From NCBI GenBank assembly GCA_050251195.1, contig JBFWNG010000023.1, positions 1 through 35,280 on the forward strand: DNA of 35,280 nucleotides, given 5' to 3'. Below are positions 25,701-33,151 of the stretch, piece after piece. The position numbers and the translations under genes were made by a program. Every line of letters starts with the position of its first letter. Within the stretch, counting starts at the first letter, position 1. This stretch comes from JBFWNG01 sp050251195 (lineage in GTDB: Bacteria > Bdellovibrionota_B > Oligoflexia > Oligoflexales > Oligoflexaceae). Below the pieces are notes generated by a model. It saw nothing but the letters and a program-made list of their open reading frames with translations, searched no databases and had not been told where the DNA came from.

Positions 25701-25907
25701 ATGACCCAAAAATCAGTATATAATTAATCGTAAATTTGAATATTGTCGAACTCGGAGAGATGCTAGGAAATATCTCGGATGCTTGTTCGTAAGCTGGGAG
25801 TCGGCAGACAACATTACTACGACATCAAACAAGCAATCAAAGAAGATGGAATAGAAGGGCTGTTAGAGAAGACGCCCAAATGCCACGTTGGGCGAACCGC
25901 GTATCTC
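25701..25907 (+). pseudogene. transposase N-terminal fragment (IS481-like HTH), frameshifted
   Basis: The start reads MTQKSVYN then stops; further on one frame gives LGNISDAC and another continues RKLGVGRQHYYDIKQAIKED, then GIEGLLEKTPK. This is the helix-turn-helix head of an IS481-like transposase broken by at least one single-base indel near 25787. It is cut off where an unrelated IS relic begins at 25908. A GGGACAGTCCC palindrome at 25638-25648 may be its old terminal repeat. Nothing else is seen between 25570 and 25700. Confidence 0.7.
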
Positions 25908-26196
25908 CTGTGTATCCCCAAAAGTCTGGTCAGGCCGCTTCAGGAACATTAAAAAGACCGCCGCAATATTTTCTCCACCGGATCTTCGACAATGACGCCC
26001 TAGGTGGATGCTGACGCCTTTGAGCAGCTATAAGCTGAATACGTAGCGTCAGCATTTCAGCAACAAGCTGACGATGTCCGTTCTCTTTTAAAAGAAATAG
26101 GTTTCATCGCAACAAATTAACGAAATTATATACGAACGCCAAGTCTATGAAATTATTGCGAAAGAGTTTCTGGCCAGAATTTTGAGGACGGACAGG
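25908..26196. mobile_element. internally deleted copy of the 29.2-30.4 kb IS (289 bp, MITE-like)
   Basis: The left end CCTGTGTATCCCCAAAAG and right end TTTTGAGGACGGACAGG mirror the terminal repeats of the intact IS at 29191-30387. The first roughly 100 bases match its left end (AAAAAGACCGCCGCAATATTTTCTCCAC) with point changes, and the last roughly 180 match its right end; the middle, with nearly all of the transposase, is missing. Both ends survive, so it could once have been moved in trans. It interrupts both the older transposase fragment and the HTH gene on either side. Confidence 0.85.
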
Positions 26197-26444
26197 AGGT
26201 GGCCTGCCACGAGACGCTTCCCAAACGGTACTCGCTGGGTGAAGCGGTAGTTATCAGTTGCCTGACCCTTTCCTTGCTTTTTCCGAACCCCCGTCTGATG
26301 CAGTCGGGTTAGTACCGCAGCCTTTGAGAGACCCACTTGCTCAGCAATTTGAGATACCGTGAAATCATTTGCCAGGTACAAATCCCTAATTATCGCTGGA
26401 TCGACAGCTTTTGGAATAGCAACGAATTTAAGAAAGTCAGACAC
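26197..26444 (-). pseudogene. HTH protein fragment, possibly a recombinase-associated DNA-binding protein
   Basis: About 83 residues from GTG 26444, cut at the C-terminus by the 289-bp IS relic. A helix-turn-helix is clear: FTVSQIAEQVGLSKAAVLTR, then LHQTGVRKK, with QRVPFGKRLVAGHL after it. The pattern (HTH, basic linker, then a YGYK/FGKR-like stretch) recalls DNA-binding regions beside or within serine recombinases. The assignment is tentative. It starts 13 bp from the 33-bp inverted-repeat copy at 26458. Confidence 0.45.
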
Positions 26445-26457
26445 TTGGGGCAGGTTT

Positions 26458-26490
26458 GTGCGGCTGGACCATATATGAGTAAATAGAGGA
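26458..26490. repeat. 33-bp sequence repeated in inverted orientation at 35148-35180
   Basis: It reads GTGCGGCTGGACCATATATG and so on. The reverse complement of 35148-35180 is the same except for two bases (31 of 33 identical). The far copy lies directly after the tmRNA-like stem-loop at the island end. The two face each other across 8.7 kb. Confidence 0.9.
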
Positions 26491-26675
26491 AATCTAAGAG
26501 GCAGCTAGCATCTAGAAATCTGATGTCACTCGTAATCCCCAAAAATTTCTCTAAGTTCTCCTACACAACGGAGGACGTTATGCCCTTTCAGATCAAAAAG
26601 GCGAGGGATGCTTTTGTGCTTACCGCATAGGGATTTCCCCTTTCTTTTCGCCCCGATGCTCTAATAACTTGATCT
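26491..26675. other. gap with a 16-codon ORF behind a strong ribosome site
   Basis: GGAGG lies nine bases before an ATG at 26580, but the frame stops at 26630 after MPFQIKKARDAFVLTA. It is probably the 5' stub of a lost gene rather than a real peptide. A short C-rich, T-rich stretch follows. No other feature is visible. Confidence 0.25.
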
Positions 26676-27320
26676 TTATTTCACAACGAGCAACTCTTCC
26701 ATGTGAATGTCTATGTACAGTTCATCGCGATCAACAACACTGGTCACTTTAAACCATGTACCAGGGGCAAACAGGACTTCCTTTTCCTCCGGGTGTCTCG
26801 AAAGCATATCGATCTTGACGCCGGAATTCGACTGGATCACGAATCCCGTTTCTTTTTGAAAACTTGCGGTAGCCTCATAGGATGAACTGGTGAAAGCCTT
26901 TTCTTGAATAGGCTCATTGCGGTTGAATGCATCGATATAGTTGTCATTTACCCGTTCGGAAGAGCTTCCGCCCCGATAAACAGTACCTTGATAGGCAGGG
27001 AGCTTCCGTAAGCCGGACGACAGAGTTGCAAACACTGCAAACCAATTTTGGAGCATGTCTTCGTCTCCCCCTCGGAGGACACTATTAAAACTGCGGAAGT
27101 CGCCTCCGGTGTAAATGGAAATTGCATTTGCTTCTTCAACCGTCATAGATGGATATAACTCTCGCACTTTCTTAAATTCATCGATCTGCGCGACCTTTTC
27201 TTTTGAAGCGCTCAGCAAATCGGCAGTCGCTCGGTAGTTCAAAGGAAAGCTTAAGCCGCACCTTTTGTCCATGCTCAGCTTATTGTAACAAAGCCAAACG
27301 ATGTCCCCGAAAAATTTCAT
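26676..27320 (-). CDS. mono-ADP-ribosyltransferase (R-S-E class, ExE motif)
   Basis: 214 residues; ATG 27320 has CGGAG six bases upstream. The fold landmarks of arginine-type ADP-ribosyltransferase exoenzymes are all present in order: VYRGG with Arg116, KAFTSSSYEA (STS-like motif, about 143-147), and the bi-glutamate motif EEKEVLFAPGTWFKV with Glu179 and Glu181. The helical N-terminal half (EEANAISIYTGGDFRSFNSV) is typical too. The enzyme should transfer ADP-ribose from NAD+ to a protein arginine. No signal peptide is evident, so it acts in the cell, or is released by a dedicated system or lysis. A lipoprotein gene precedes it by 36 bp on the same strand. Confidence 0.82.
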   Translation of the reverse strand: MKFFGDIVWLCYNKLSMDKRCGLSFPLNYRATADLLSASKEKVAQIDEFKKVRELYPSMTVEEANAISIYTGGDFRSFNSVLRGGDEDMLQNWFAVFATLSSGLRKLPAYQGTVYRGGSSSERVNDNYIDAFNRNEPIQEKAFTSSSYEATASFQKETGFVIQSNSGVKIDMLSRHPEEKEVLFAPGTWFKVTSVVDRDELYIDIHMEELLVVK

Positions 27321-27356
27321 ATAATCTCCGGGACCAAAATGCTTAACTACCGCTTT

Positions 27357-27680
27357 TTACGATTCGTCGTCTTCTATAGGTACTAGCAGGTTCGGGGAAA
27401 ATTCTATTTCCCGTTCTTTCAATGCATCTTGCTGAGCAGCGCTCAAGACGAAAATGTCGTCGCTAATTAACTGAACGGATCCACCATCAGTGAGACTAAT
27501 TCTGATAGCACAAGAATTGGCCAAAATGTCAGAGCTCAACTCCTTGCATGTAATATCATCGATTTTTCCTGAGAACATCTGGCCATATATTTCGTTGGAG
27601 AGATGCCCATGGCTGCTATTTCGCTCCTTACAGGAGACAAGCGGCATGATCGCAAAAATCAGCACAAGTTTCATTTTCAT
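27357..27680 (-). CDS. small lipoprotein (CKxR type) upstream of the ADP-ribosyltransferase
   Basis: About 107 residues from ATG 27680 (TGGA upstream; a longer frame to 27758 lacks a ribosome site). Lipobox PLVSC (Cys17), then KERNSSHGHLSN. The mature part has two further Cys (ITCKEL, NSCAIR) and an acidic C-terminus (VPIEDDES). It probably shares a transcript with the ADP-ribosyltransferase 36 bp downstream. It could be an immunity or delivery partner, or only a neighbour; nothing in the sequence decides this. Confidence 0.7.
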   Translation of the reverse strand: MKMKLVLIFAIMPLVSCKERNSSHGHLSNEIYGQMFSGKIDDITCKELSSDILANSCAIRISLTDGGSVQLISDDIFVLSAAQQDALKEREIEFSPNLLVPIEDDES

Positions 27681-27856
27681 AGCGCTATTCCACTGGTGTG
27701 CCGAGCTACGGTTCAACTCCACTCCGCAGCTAAGGAGTTTGAATATATGAGGGAGCACTTCTGCATGTCTTTCATTTTCCGACGTTAAGTTAGATTTGTA
27801 AATTGGTTTTTAGGTCTTTCCTTGAACAAACTTTGATATTCCCAATCGAGTTCGAA

Positions 27857-28022
27857 CCTATCCGTGGCCAAAAGTTCGTCAAGATGCTTTCGAAAACCTA
27901 AAAAGGCCGCCGCAATATTTCCGCCAACTCAATCTAGAGGGCAGAGCCGTAAGTGATTTCGAGACGTGAGTACTTTGATTCTCGGGTCGCCCTTCAATTC
28001 CTTGATCGACTCCGACAGGGTT
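27857..28022 (-). mobile_element. decayed left-end fragment of the same IS
   Basis: From CCTATCCGTGGCCAAAAG onward the sequence tracks the left end of the intact IS at 29192: AAAGGCCGCCGCAATATTT and later TTCAATTCCTTGAT. On the minus strand it still encodes a diverged transposase C-terminus (WRKYCGGLF). Similarity fades near 28022. Confidence 0.8.
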
Positions 28023-28125
28023 TAATGATCGCAAATCGACCCCTTTATGCGGAAGGCTTTCGGCTAAGTTGTCTTCAGCTGTGACATGGTGTAGTAAATT
28101 AGTCAAATTGTGGAGAGACGAACCA

Positions 28126-28428
28126 GTGCATACTAGATTGGCGAGCCCGCCAGATATACCAGCCATAATAGAATTGGCTAAAGAGGTTCAAAAAATTCAT
28201 GCGGTGGATCCGGGAATTTTTAAATATACTTTCGATCAAAAAGAAATTGAATGTTACTTCACTCAAGCTTTTTAAGACAATACAAATCATATTTTGGTTT
28301 TAGAGAAAACGCTGGAAATCGTGGGCTACGCCCACCTCGAACTAAGTCTTGACCGTACATGGCGAAGCTACAAAAATAGGCAAAAGTTTCATCTAAAGGG
28401 CAAAAGTCATCCTTTTTTTGCCGCATAG
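28126..28428 (+). pseudogene. GNAT acetyltransferase N-terminal relic joined to an integrase tail
   Basis: From GTG 28126 (GGAG upstream) the frame reads like a GNAT N-acetyltransferase: TRLASPPDIPAIIELAKEVQ, then FDQKEIECYFTQAF. There is an in-frame TAA at 28273, after which it continues DNTNHILVLEKTLEIVGYAH. The acetyl-CoA-binding half of GNAT is absent. Instead the frame runs on as LSLDRTWRSYKNRQKFHL to TAG 28426, which is the same tyrosine-recombinase tail as at 24221-24349. The gene is broken and chimeric. Confidence 0.75.
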
Positions 28429-28445
28429 TTAGTCTAAGGCCAACC

Positions 28446-28491
28446 TTGCAAGTTGCATTTTCAGCCAATATATGGCAATAATGCCATATAT
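28446..28491 (+). promoter_or_regulatory. TumE/TumA promoter and palindromic operator over the start codons
   Basis: TTGCAA (28446-28451), 17 bases, TATATG (28469-28474). Overlapping the -10 is a perfect palindrome with 10-bp arms, ATATATGGCA-ATAA-TGCCATATAT (28468-28491), which also covers three in-frame ATGs (28472, 28481, 28490). Transcription should start near 28481. Binding there by the winged-helix antitoxin would shut the operon. Confidence 0.65.
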
Positions 28492-28798
28492 GGCTGCTGA
28501 TCTCCTGTATCATTCAAAAGTGCATCTTGTTCACACCAAAACCAATGCTATCGCCATTGCGGAGCTTACGGTTTGGAAGGTGCCAAAGGACAAAGGGTTC
28601 CCAGAAGGTGTCAAATACTCGTTGTTTCTGGTAGACCCTCAATCGGCAAATGTCATTGTTGGATTTGATAACCATAAGCCAAAGAGTCATCACGTCCATC
28701 GAGGAAAATTAGAAAAACCATATGACTTTCAGGGCATTGACCAATTAGTTGAAGACTTTTGGCAATCAGTGAAGGAAGAAGGGTATTTGACAACATGA
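28490..28798 (+). CDS. tumE: TumE-type toxin (DUF6516 family)
   Basis: About 102 residues from ATG 28490; ATGs at 28472 and 28481 are also in frame, but the first falls inside the -10. The sequence fits DUF6516/TumE toxins: IAIAELTVWKVP, KYSLFLVDPQSANVIVGFDN, HKPKSHHVHRG, and the C-terminal PYDFQGIDQLVEDFWQSV. Known TumE proteins are paired with an HTH antitoxin. The toxin stop overlaps the antitoxin ATG by four bases (ATGA). No Shine-Dalgarno site is visible before it. Confidence 0.75.
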   Translation: MAADLLYHSKVHLVHTKTNAIAIAELTVWKVPKDKGFPEGVKYSLFLVDPQSANVIVGFDNHKPKSHHVHRGKLEKPYDFQGIDQLVEDFWQSVKEEGYLTT

Positions 28799-29163
28799 AA
28801 CCAAAAAAAGCCAAAATCGTGGTTCAGTCTATCGACGACATTAAGCAAGAATGGAAGAAGGCGTTAAAGGGTAAGGTCCGCTCTACGCAAAAGGACGATG
28901 AAGTCATTGTCACGGGGTTAGATACGGTGGCTAAAATCTTTTCGAAAACAAGAATGGAAATTTTGCAAGCCATCATTACCCAAAAACCGCAGACCATCTA
29001 TGAACTTGCAAAGATGGTAAATCGAGATTTCAAGAATGTTCATAGTGATGTTCAGTTCTTATACGATGTCGGATTGATTAAGCTCAAGGAAGCAAGCGAG
29101 GGTCGGCGGGGCTTGAAACCCGTAGCCAAATACTCAGGAATTGAGCTTGATTGGGTTGCTTAA
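28795..29163 (+). CDS. tumA: TumA-type antitoxin / winged-helix regulator
   Basis: 122 residues. It contains a winged helix (KTRMEILQAIITQKPQTIYE, then LAKMVNRDFKNVHSDVQFLY) like HVO_A0114-type regulators, with a wing LIKLKEASEGRRGLKPVAKY. It should bind the palindrome upstream of tumE and neutralise the toxin. ATG 28795 overlaps the toxin stop. The first half of the boundary repeat (CCGATAAGTTACC, 29181-29193) follows 18 bp later, where the IS has inserted. Confidence 0.78.
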   Translation: MKPKKAKIVVQSIDDIKQEWKKALKGKVRSTQKDDEVIVTGLDTVAKIFSKTRMEILQAIITQKPQTIYELAKMVNRDFKNVHSDVQFLYDVGLIKLKEASEGRRGLKPVAKYSGIELDWVA

Positions 29164-29190
29164 CTTTTTGGAAGAAACCACCGATAAGTT

Positions 29191-30387
29191 ACCTGTCCGT
29201 CCCCAAAAGTCCGGTTAAGCCGCCTTGGGAACAGTAAAAAGACCGCCGCAATATTTTCTCCACTTCATTTTCGACGGCGTGGCCCTAAGTGGTTCGAGGC
29301 CTGAGTATTTTGATTCTGGAGTCACTCCCTCAATTCCTTGATGTACTCTCGATTCATTATAATAACGCTGATAAGATTTCAGCTTCTGCTCAAGATCCGT
29401 CAAATTCCAAAACAAACTTTGATCCAAAAATTCGCGCCTCGTCGTCCCAATCGCCCTTTCGATGAACGGGTGAGAGGTCGGCGAATACGGTATTGACCTG
29501 ACTTCTCGAATTCCCAGCATTTCGATATTTGTCATCCAACGATCGAACTTGTAAAGCGGGTCGTTATCGCGACTAAGATAAGTTGGCAAGTGCTTGCCTT
29601 CGATAACTCGATTGAACATATAGCAAAGCGCTTCACCCGTTACGGCGCCTTGACACGCCGCAAACCCTACAATCTTTCTACTGAATTGGTCCATCACGAC
29701 CAAAACCCAGTGCGTTCTCAAAAGGATTGATTCGACTCGAAAAAGATCGATCGACCAAAGGCTGTCGGCCTGATGCCCGAGGAAAGTTAGCCAAGAAGGT
29801 CCGTTTCCGGGCGGCTTTCCGAAATATTTCGCCAGTATGCGTCTAACCGTCTCTTCTCCGACTTTGATCCCGGTCCTATCGAGAACAATGGCTACAATTT
29901 GGGGACAACCAAATCGCGAATTTTGCCGTTTTATCTCGACAATCAAATCCCTTAAATCCTCTGAAATCTGCGGCCTTCCAATTCTCGTTTGTTTAGCATT
30001 AAAGAGGGCCGAGTACTTTCGGTTTACTAGTGCTCTATGAAACCTGAGGATTGTCGCTGGCGAAATCACGATAGCGATTTTTCGTAGTCGTCTTTCGGAA
30101 ATAAAGCAGGTGCAAAGGGCCAGACCGAGTCTTTCCCAGATCGTCAAATTTGGCGCGCGGCGTTGCCGTCTTTGAGTAGCTATAAGTTGGATACGTAGTG
30201 TCAGCATTTCAGAGACGAGCTGTCGACGCCCATTCCGCTTTAGGAGATGGGCAATGACGTGAAAAACCGTACAAAGTGTGACGAAAATAAATTTCATTGC
30301 GACAATTTAGCGAAAACAAATACCGATGCCAAGTCTAGGAAATTATTGTAAAAGGGTTTTTGATCAGAGTTTTGGGGACGGACAGGT
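29191..30387 (-). mobile_element. complete insertion sequence with 18-bp perfect terminal inverted repeats
   Basis: The left end ACCTGTCCGTCCCCAAAA and right end TTTTGGGGACGGACAGGT are perfect reverse complements. It is about 1.2 kb with one transposase gene on the minus strand. No target-site duplication is obvious in the flanks (GATAAGTT and GCATCGTT). It has landed in a boundary repeat (CCGATAAGTTACC). Relics lie at 25908, 27857 and 31208. Confidence 0.93.
29215..30297 (-). CDS. IS transposase, integrase-core (rve) DDE family
   Basis: 360 residues. An N-terminal basic helical part with an HTH (LRDLIVEIKRQNSRFGCPQIVA) is followed by the catalytic core: Asp184 in SLWSIDLFRVES, Asp244 in YLSRDNDPLY, and Glu280 in HPFIERAIGTTRREF. 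The spacing from Asp244 to Glu280 is exactly DD(35)E. The C-terminal WRKYCGGLF is shared with the relic at 27857. It is related to IS3/IS481-type transposases; the precise family is not certain. The frame is intact and likely active. Confidence 0.92.
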   Translation of the reverse strand: MKFIFVTLCTVFHVIAHLLKRNGRRQLVSEMLTLRIQLIATQRRQRRAPNLTIWERLGLALCTCFISERRLRKIAIVISPATILRFHRALVNRKYSALFNAKQTRIGRPQISEDLRDLIVEIKRQNSRFGCPQIVAIVLDRTGIKVGEETVRRILAKYFGKPPGNGPSWLTFLGHQADSLWSIDLFRVESILLRTHWVLVVMDQFSRKIVGFAACQGAVTGEALCYMFNRVIEGKHLPTYLSRDNDPLYKFDRWMTNIEMLGIREVRSIPYSPTSHPFIERAIGTTRREFLDQSLFWNLTDLEQKLKSYQRYYNESRVHQGIEGVTPESKYSGLEPLRATPSKMKWRKYCGGLFTVPKAA

Positions 30388-30553
30388 GCATCGTTGACCG
30401 CTTACCAAGGGAGCAGCCTAAGGGGAGTCAGCGCCGGTGTTGTTGTTCGACCGGATTTGGCGAAAGATGAGTAGAACCTGATCCAATGACGTCAGAATCA
30501 AACTTATGCGGACACCGAAGCCATTTGTGCGATGCAGGGCGAAATTCTCCGCT

Positions 30554-31108
30554 CTATTGCGGCGAGCACCTAACGATACTCCACCAAAGCATCTTACCTC
30601 TTGAGCAAAGGGTATCACCTTGTTCTGGTTCAACACCATCGGTTTTGAGAAAGGTCCCAATCATCAAATCCTCGGTAGGTGTTTTTCTCAAAAATCGATA
30701 GGGTGTTCCTGAAATATTGCCCACTTTATACTGTAGTTGAACAATCTGGCGATATTCACGTTGCTGTACGGTTTCAAATGGGCCAAACTGCGACTTTTTA
30801 TTATATTCCAACAAAGGTTTACCATCTAATGATATCGACACCGCATCATCTCCAACAGGGTGAAAACGAACCACGCCTGACCAGCGGTTGTCGTCATTGG
30901 GGAGGGTGTAAATACTCATGCAGGCCCAATCTCGTCCCGCCTTAAAATCATCTTTTTTTAGGCTATAACTGGCTTCGCAAAACTCTTGTTCCCATTTCGC
31001 CGCCTTCTCGTCCTGTGCTGCAATACCTTTTGCCTGTGATGAGCCTGAATACCTCGCCTTACAAGCGCTCACAACTAGAATTACAGCGAGCCACCTTTTT
31101 CTAACCAT
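30554..31108 (-). CDS. lipoprotein (CKxR / SQAKG type)
   Basis: 184 residues; GGAGG lies six bases before ATG 31108. Lipobox VVSAC (Cys16), followed by KARYSGSSQAKG. The mature domain keeps four Cys in the order FCEAS, WACMS, LCSRG, RCSPQ. The protein at 34374 shares the whole plan: CKNRNSGASQAKG, GLCSP, WQCVS, TCHTN, KCNPK. So the two are diverged paralogues of a secreted domain of about 150 residues, probably with two disulfides. It faces away from the cassette array. Function unknown. Confidence 0.82.
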   Translation of the reverse strand: MVRKRWLAVILVVSACKARYSGSSQAKGIAAQDEKAAKWEQEFCEASYSLKKDDFKAGRDWACMSIYTLPNDDNRWSGVVRFHPVGDDAVSISLDGKPLLEYNKKSQFGPFETVQQREYRQIVQLQYKVGNISGTPYRFLRKTPTEDLMIGTFLKTDGVEPEQGDTLCSRGKMLWWSIVRCSPQ

Positions 31109-31207
31109 GAAACCTCCAAAAAGCCTCTTCTACTCTGACTACGGAAACGCGGTTGGTTATGCTTCAAGTGTACAAAATTCAGAATGTCAAGTATAGGAGT
31201 TTGAAGT

Positions 31208-31245
31208 TGTGTATCCCCAAAGTTTGGTTGAGCGGCAAGGGAAGT
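31208..31245. mobile_element. solo left-end remnant of the IS
   Basis: TGTGTATCCCCAAAGTTTGG and the following TTGAGCGGC match the first 30 bases of the 25908 relic (TGTGTATCCCCAAAAGTCTGG). Nothing further of the IS follows. It lies just left of the first cassette boundary. Confidence 0.6.
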
Positions 31246-31276
31246 TCTTTCAAGGTTAGCAGCCATGTACCGATAA

Positions 31277-31375
31277 GTTGCCAGCTCCCTCGTTCCGCCT
31301 CCACTCACAACTCAAATAAAATCAGCTAATTAGAACGAAAAACCTCGTCCGATTCGGAGGGGGTGGACGATGTTT
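31277..31375 (+). repeat. cassette boundary A (shortened right end plus left end)
   Basis: GTTGCCAGCTCC matches the start of boundaries B and C, but the middle 60 or so bases are missing and it jumps to TTCCGCCTCCACTCAC (31293-31308). CCGCCTCCA is the tmRNA 3' end. Then ACTCAAATAAAATCA and a hairpin (CCTCGTCCG 31343-31351, CGGAGGGGG 31355-31363) followed by TGGACGATG match boundary B base for base in spacing (39 bases from core to hairpin). The AbiE promoter starts about 30 bases later. Confidence 0.8.
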
Positions 31376-31403
31376 GCGTTCGATTAAATAATAACTCTAT
31401 TTG

Positions 31404-31432
31404 TTGTAAATTGCCTTTAAAGCAATTAAAAT
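31404..31432 (+). promoter_or_regulatory. AbiE promoter with embedded inverted repeat; leaderless start
   Basis: TTGTAA (31404-31409), 17 bases, TAAAAT (31427-31432). The spacer is an inverted repeat, AATTGC-CTTTAAA-GCAATT (31409-31427), a likely site for AbiEi autoregulation. The expected start near 31439 coincides with the ATG at 31441, and no ribosome site is present. Confidence 0.65.
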
Positions 31433-31440
31433 AAAATATC

Positions 31441-32247
31441 ATGAACGATCAAAGCCCCCGCTTGGGTAAATTTCGCACTCAGTTCCTCGCCTGGATCCAG
31501 CTTAGACAAAAATCTCAAGTCGAAACTGGCGAGGTGGCAGCCGCTCTGGGTTTGAGTGCGAAACAAGAGCGTGAACTCTTAAGTCGCATGGCCCGCCAAG
31601 GATTGATTGTACGTCTACGGCGCGGCCTTTACATGGTGCCTCCTCGTATTCCTCCCGGAGGAAAATGGAGCCCTGGAGAATACAAACTAGTCGATACACT
31701 TATGGCCGACGCCAACGCCACATATCAGCTCGGTGGACCCATTGCGTTTCATCAATATGGTTTCGACCAGCAAGTACCAAATAGCATCACCGTGTACAAT
31801 AACAAGATATCTGGCCAACGAGTCATCGGCGGGACACACTTCGCTTTTATCAAGGTTCCGCTAAAGCGCCTCGGGGGGCATGAGTGTCGCAAACTGCCTG
31901 GCGGAGGCGAAATTATCATGGCATCAATGCCACGCACCCTCTTTGACGCCGTCTATGACTGGGATCGCTACAACACCCTACCGCGTGCGTACAGATGGAT
32001 CAGCGCGAAAAAAGACGATCACAAGACAATCAAAGAGCTCGTCCGCTTAGCTTTAAAGCATGGAAATGTGGGAACTACACGCAGGCTCGGCTATGTCCTA
32101 AACAAACTTAAAGTTTCGCGGCGTATCACAAACAAACTGCATGCAGCCTTACCTAAGAGCAGCTCTCTGGTTCCCTTGGTTCCCACCAAGCAGTCACGCG
32201 GCCTTATCGATAGGAATTGGGGGATAATTGACAATGATAACGATTAA
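31441..32247 (+). CDS. abiEi: AbiEi-type antitoxin (type IV TA / abortive infection)
   Basis: 268 residues. It has an N-terminal winged helix (VETGEVAAALGLSAKQEREL, then LSRMARQGLIVRLRRGLYMV) and a C-terminal AbiEi domain with YQLGGPIAFHQYGF, FAFIKVP and RTLFDAVYDW. Family knowledge: AbiEi represses its own operon and counters the AbiEii toxin, and such pairs give phage resistance by abortive infection. Start 31441 has no Shine-Dalgarno sequence. It overlaps abiEii by 14 bp. Confidence 0.88.
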   Translation: MNDQSPRLGKFRTQFLAWIQLRQKSQVETGEVAAALGLSAKQERELLSRMARQGLIVRLRRGLYMVPPRIPPGGKWSPGEYKLVDTLMADANATYQLGGPIAFHQYGFDQQVPNSITVYNNKISGQRVIGGTHFAFIKVPLKRLGGHECRKLPGGGEIIMASMPRTLFDAVYDWDRYNTLPRAYRWISAKKDDHKTIKELVRLALKHGNVGTTRRLGYVLNKLKVSRRITNKLHAALPKSSSLVPLVPTKQSRGLIDRNWGIIDNDND

Positions 32248-33124
32248 CAAGGACATATTGCAGAACCCTCCCCATCTGGATCAGGATGGATTCGCCGCCG
32301 CATTAAATTATACGCGGCAAACCACAGGATTTCGTGGAGAGTTAATCGAAAAAGACTACTATTGTTCGATTGTCCTCGCCTTTTTATTCTCAGAGAAGAC
32401 ACCGCTAGTATTTAAAGGCGGAACCTGTCTGAATAAGGTTCACGTAGGCTTCTACAGGCTGAGCGAAGATTTAGATTTCAGTATTCCCGTGAGCGCCAAC
32501 GCAACGCGTGCAGATCGTCGCAAAGCGATGGAACCAGTGAAGCGGATTTTCGCGCGAATTCAAAAAGTAGTGCCCAGCCTATTAGTAGCAAGTAATCTTA
32601 CCGGCCATAACGAGGGTCGCCAGTATACAGCCACCCTCTCGTATCAATCTACAATCGCTCCTGCTCCAGGAACTATAAAGTTTGAAGTCGGGCTCCGCGA
32701 ACCTCTTTTCGAGAGAGCGCTGTCAGCTCAAGCGCGCACGCTGCTTCTCGATCCATTTAAGAAATCTGACCTGCTTGGTGCCGTGCAAGTCTCATGCTTG
32801 TCGGCACGGGAAGCGTTTGCCGAAAAAATACGGGCCGCCCTGACTCGTAAGGAACCCGCAATACGCGATCTGTTCGATCTCGACTACGCTGTGCAACATA
32901 AGAAAATAGAACTAAACGATGCCGAACTTATAGACCAGACCCGGCAAAAAATTGCAGTGCCCGGAACAGAACCTGTCAACCTCTCGGCCTCCAGAATATC
33001 GGCATTGCGGCTGCAGCTTGCCACGGAACTCCAGCCTGTGCTACGCAGCAGTGACTATGGTCAGTTCAACTTCGACCTAGCTCTTTCACAACTAAAGCTC
33101 ATAGCTAAGGCTTTGGGCCTTTGA
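32234..33124 (+). CDS. abiEii: AbiEii-type nucleotidyltransferase toxin
   Basis: 296 residues from ATG 32234, with GGGGGA nine bases upstream (a TTG at 32228 is too close to it). The catalytic nucleotidyltransferase motif is present: VFKGGTCLNKVHVGFYRLSE, then DLDFSI with paired Asp. The later FAEKIRAALTRKEPAIRDLF and DLDYAV match motifs III-IV of the family. It is predicted to add nucleotides to tRNA or another target and block growth. It is intact. Cassette boundary B follows 28 bp after its stop. Confidence 0.9.
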   Translation: MITINKDILQNPPHLDQDGFAAALNYTRQTTGFRGELIEKDYYCSIVLAFLFSEKTPLVFKGGTCLNKVHVGFYRLSEDLDFSIPVSANATRADRRKAMEPVKRIFARIQKVVPSLLVASNLTGHNEGRQYTATLSYQSTIAPAPGTIKFEVGLREPLFERALSAQARTLLLDPFKKSDLLGAVQVSCLSAREAFAEKIRAALTRKEPAIRDLFDLDYAVQHKKIELNDAELIDQTRQKIAVPGTEPVNLSASRISALRLQLATELQPVLRSSDYGQFNFDLALSQLKLIAKALGL

Positions 33125-33151
33125 CCTCACGCAAAGACTTTTCAGGATCGA

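Noticed and set aside
27879..28166. A novel minus-strand gene
   Set aside because: Its C-terminal half is the decayed IS transposase end (WRKYCGGLF); the N-terminal half is antisense to the GNAT relic.
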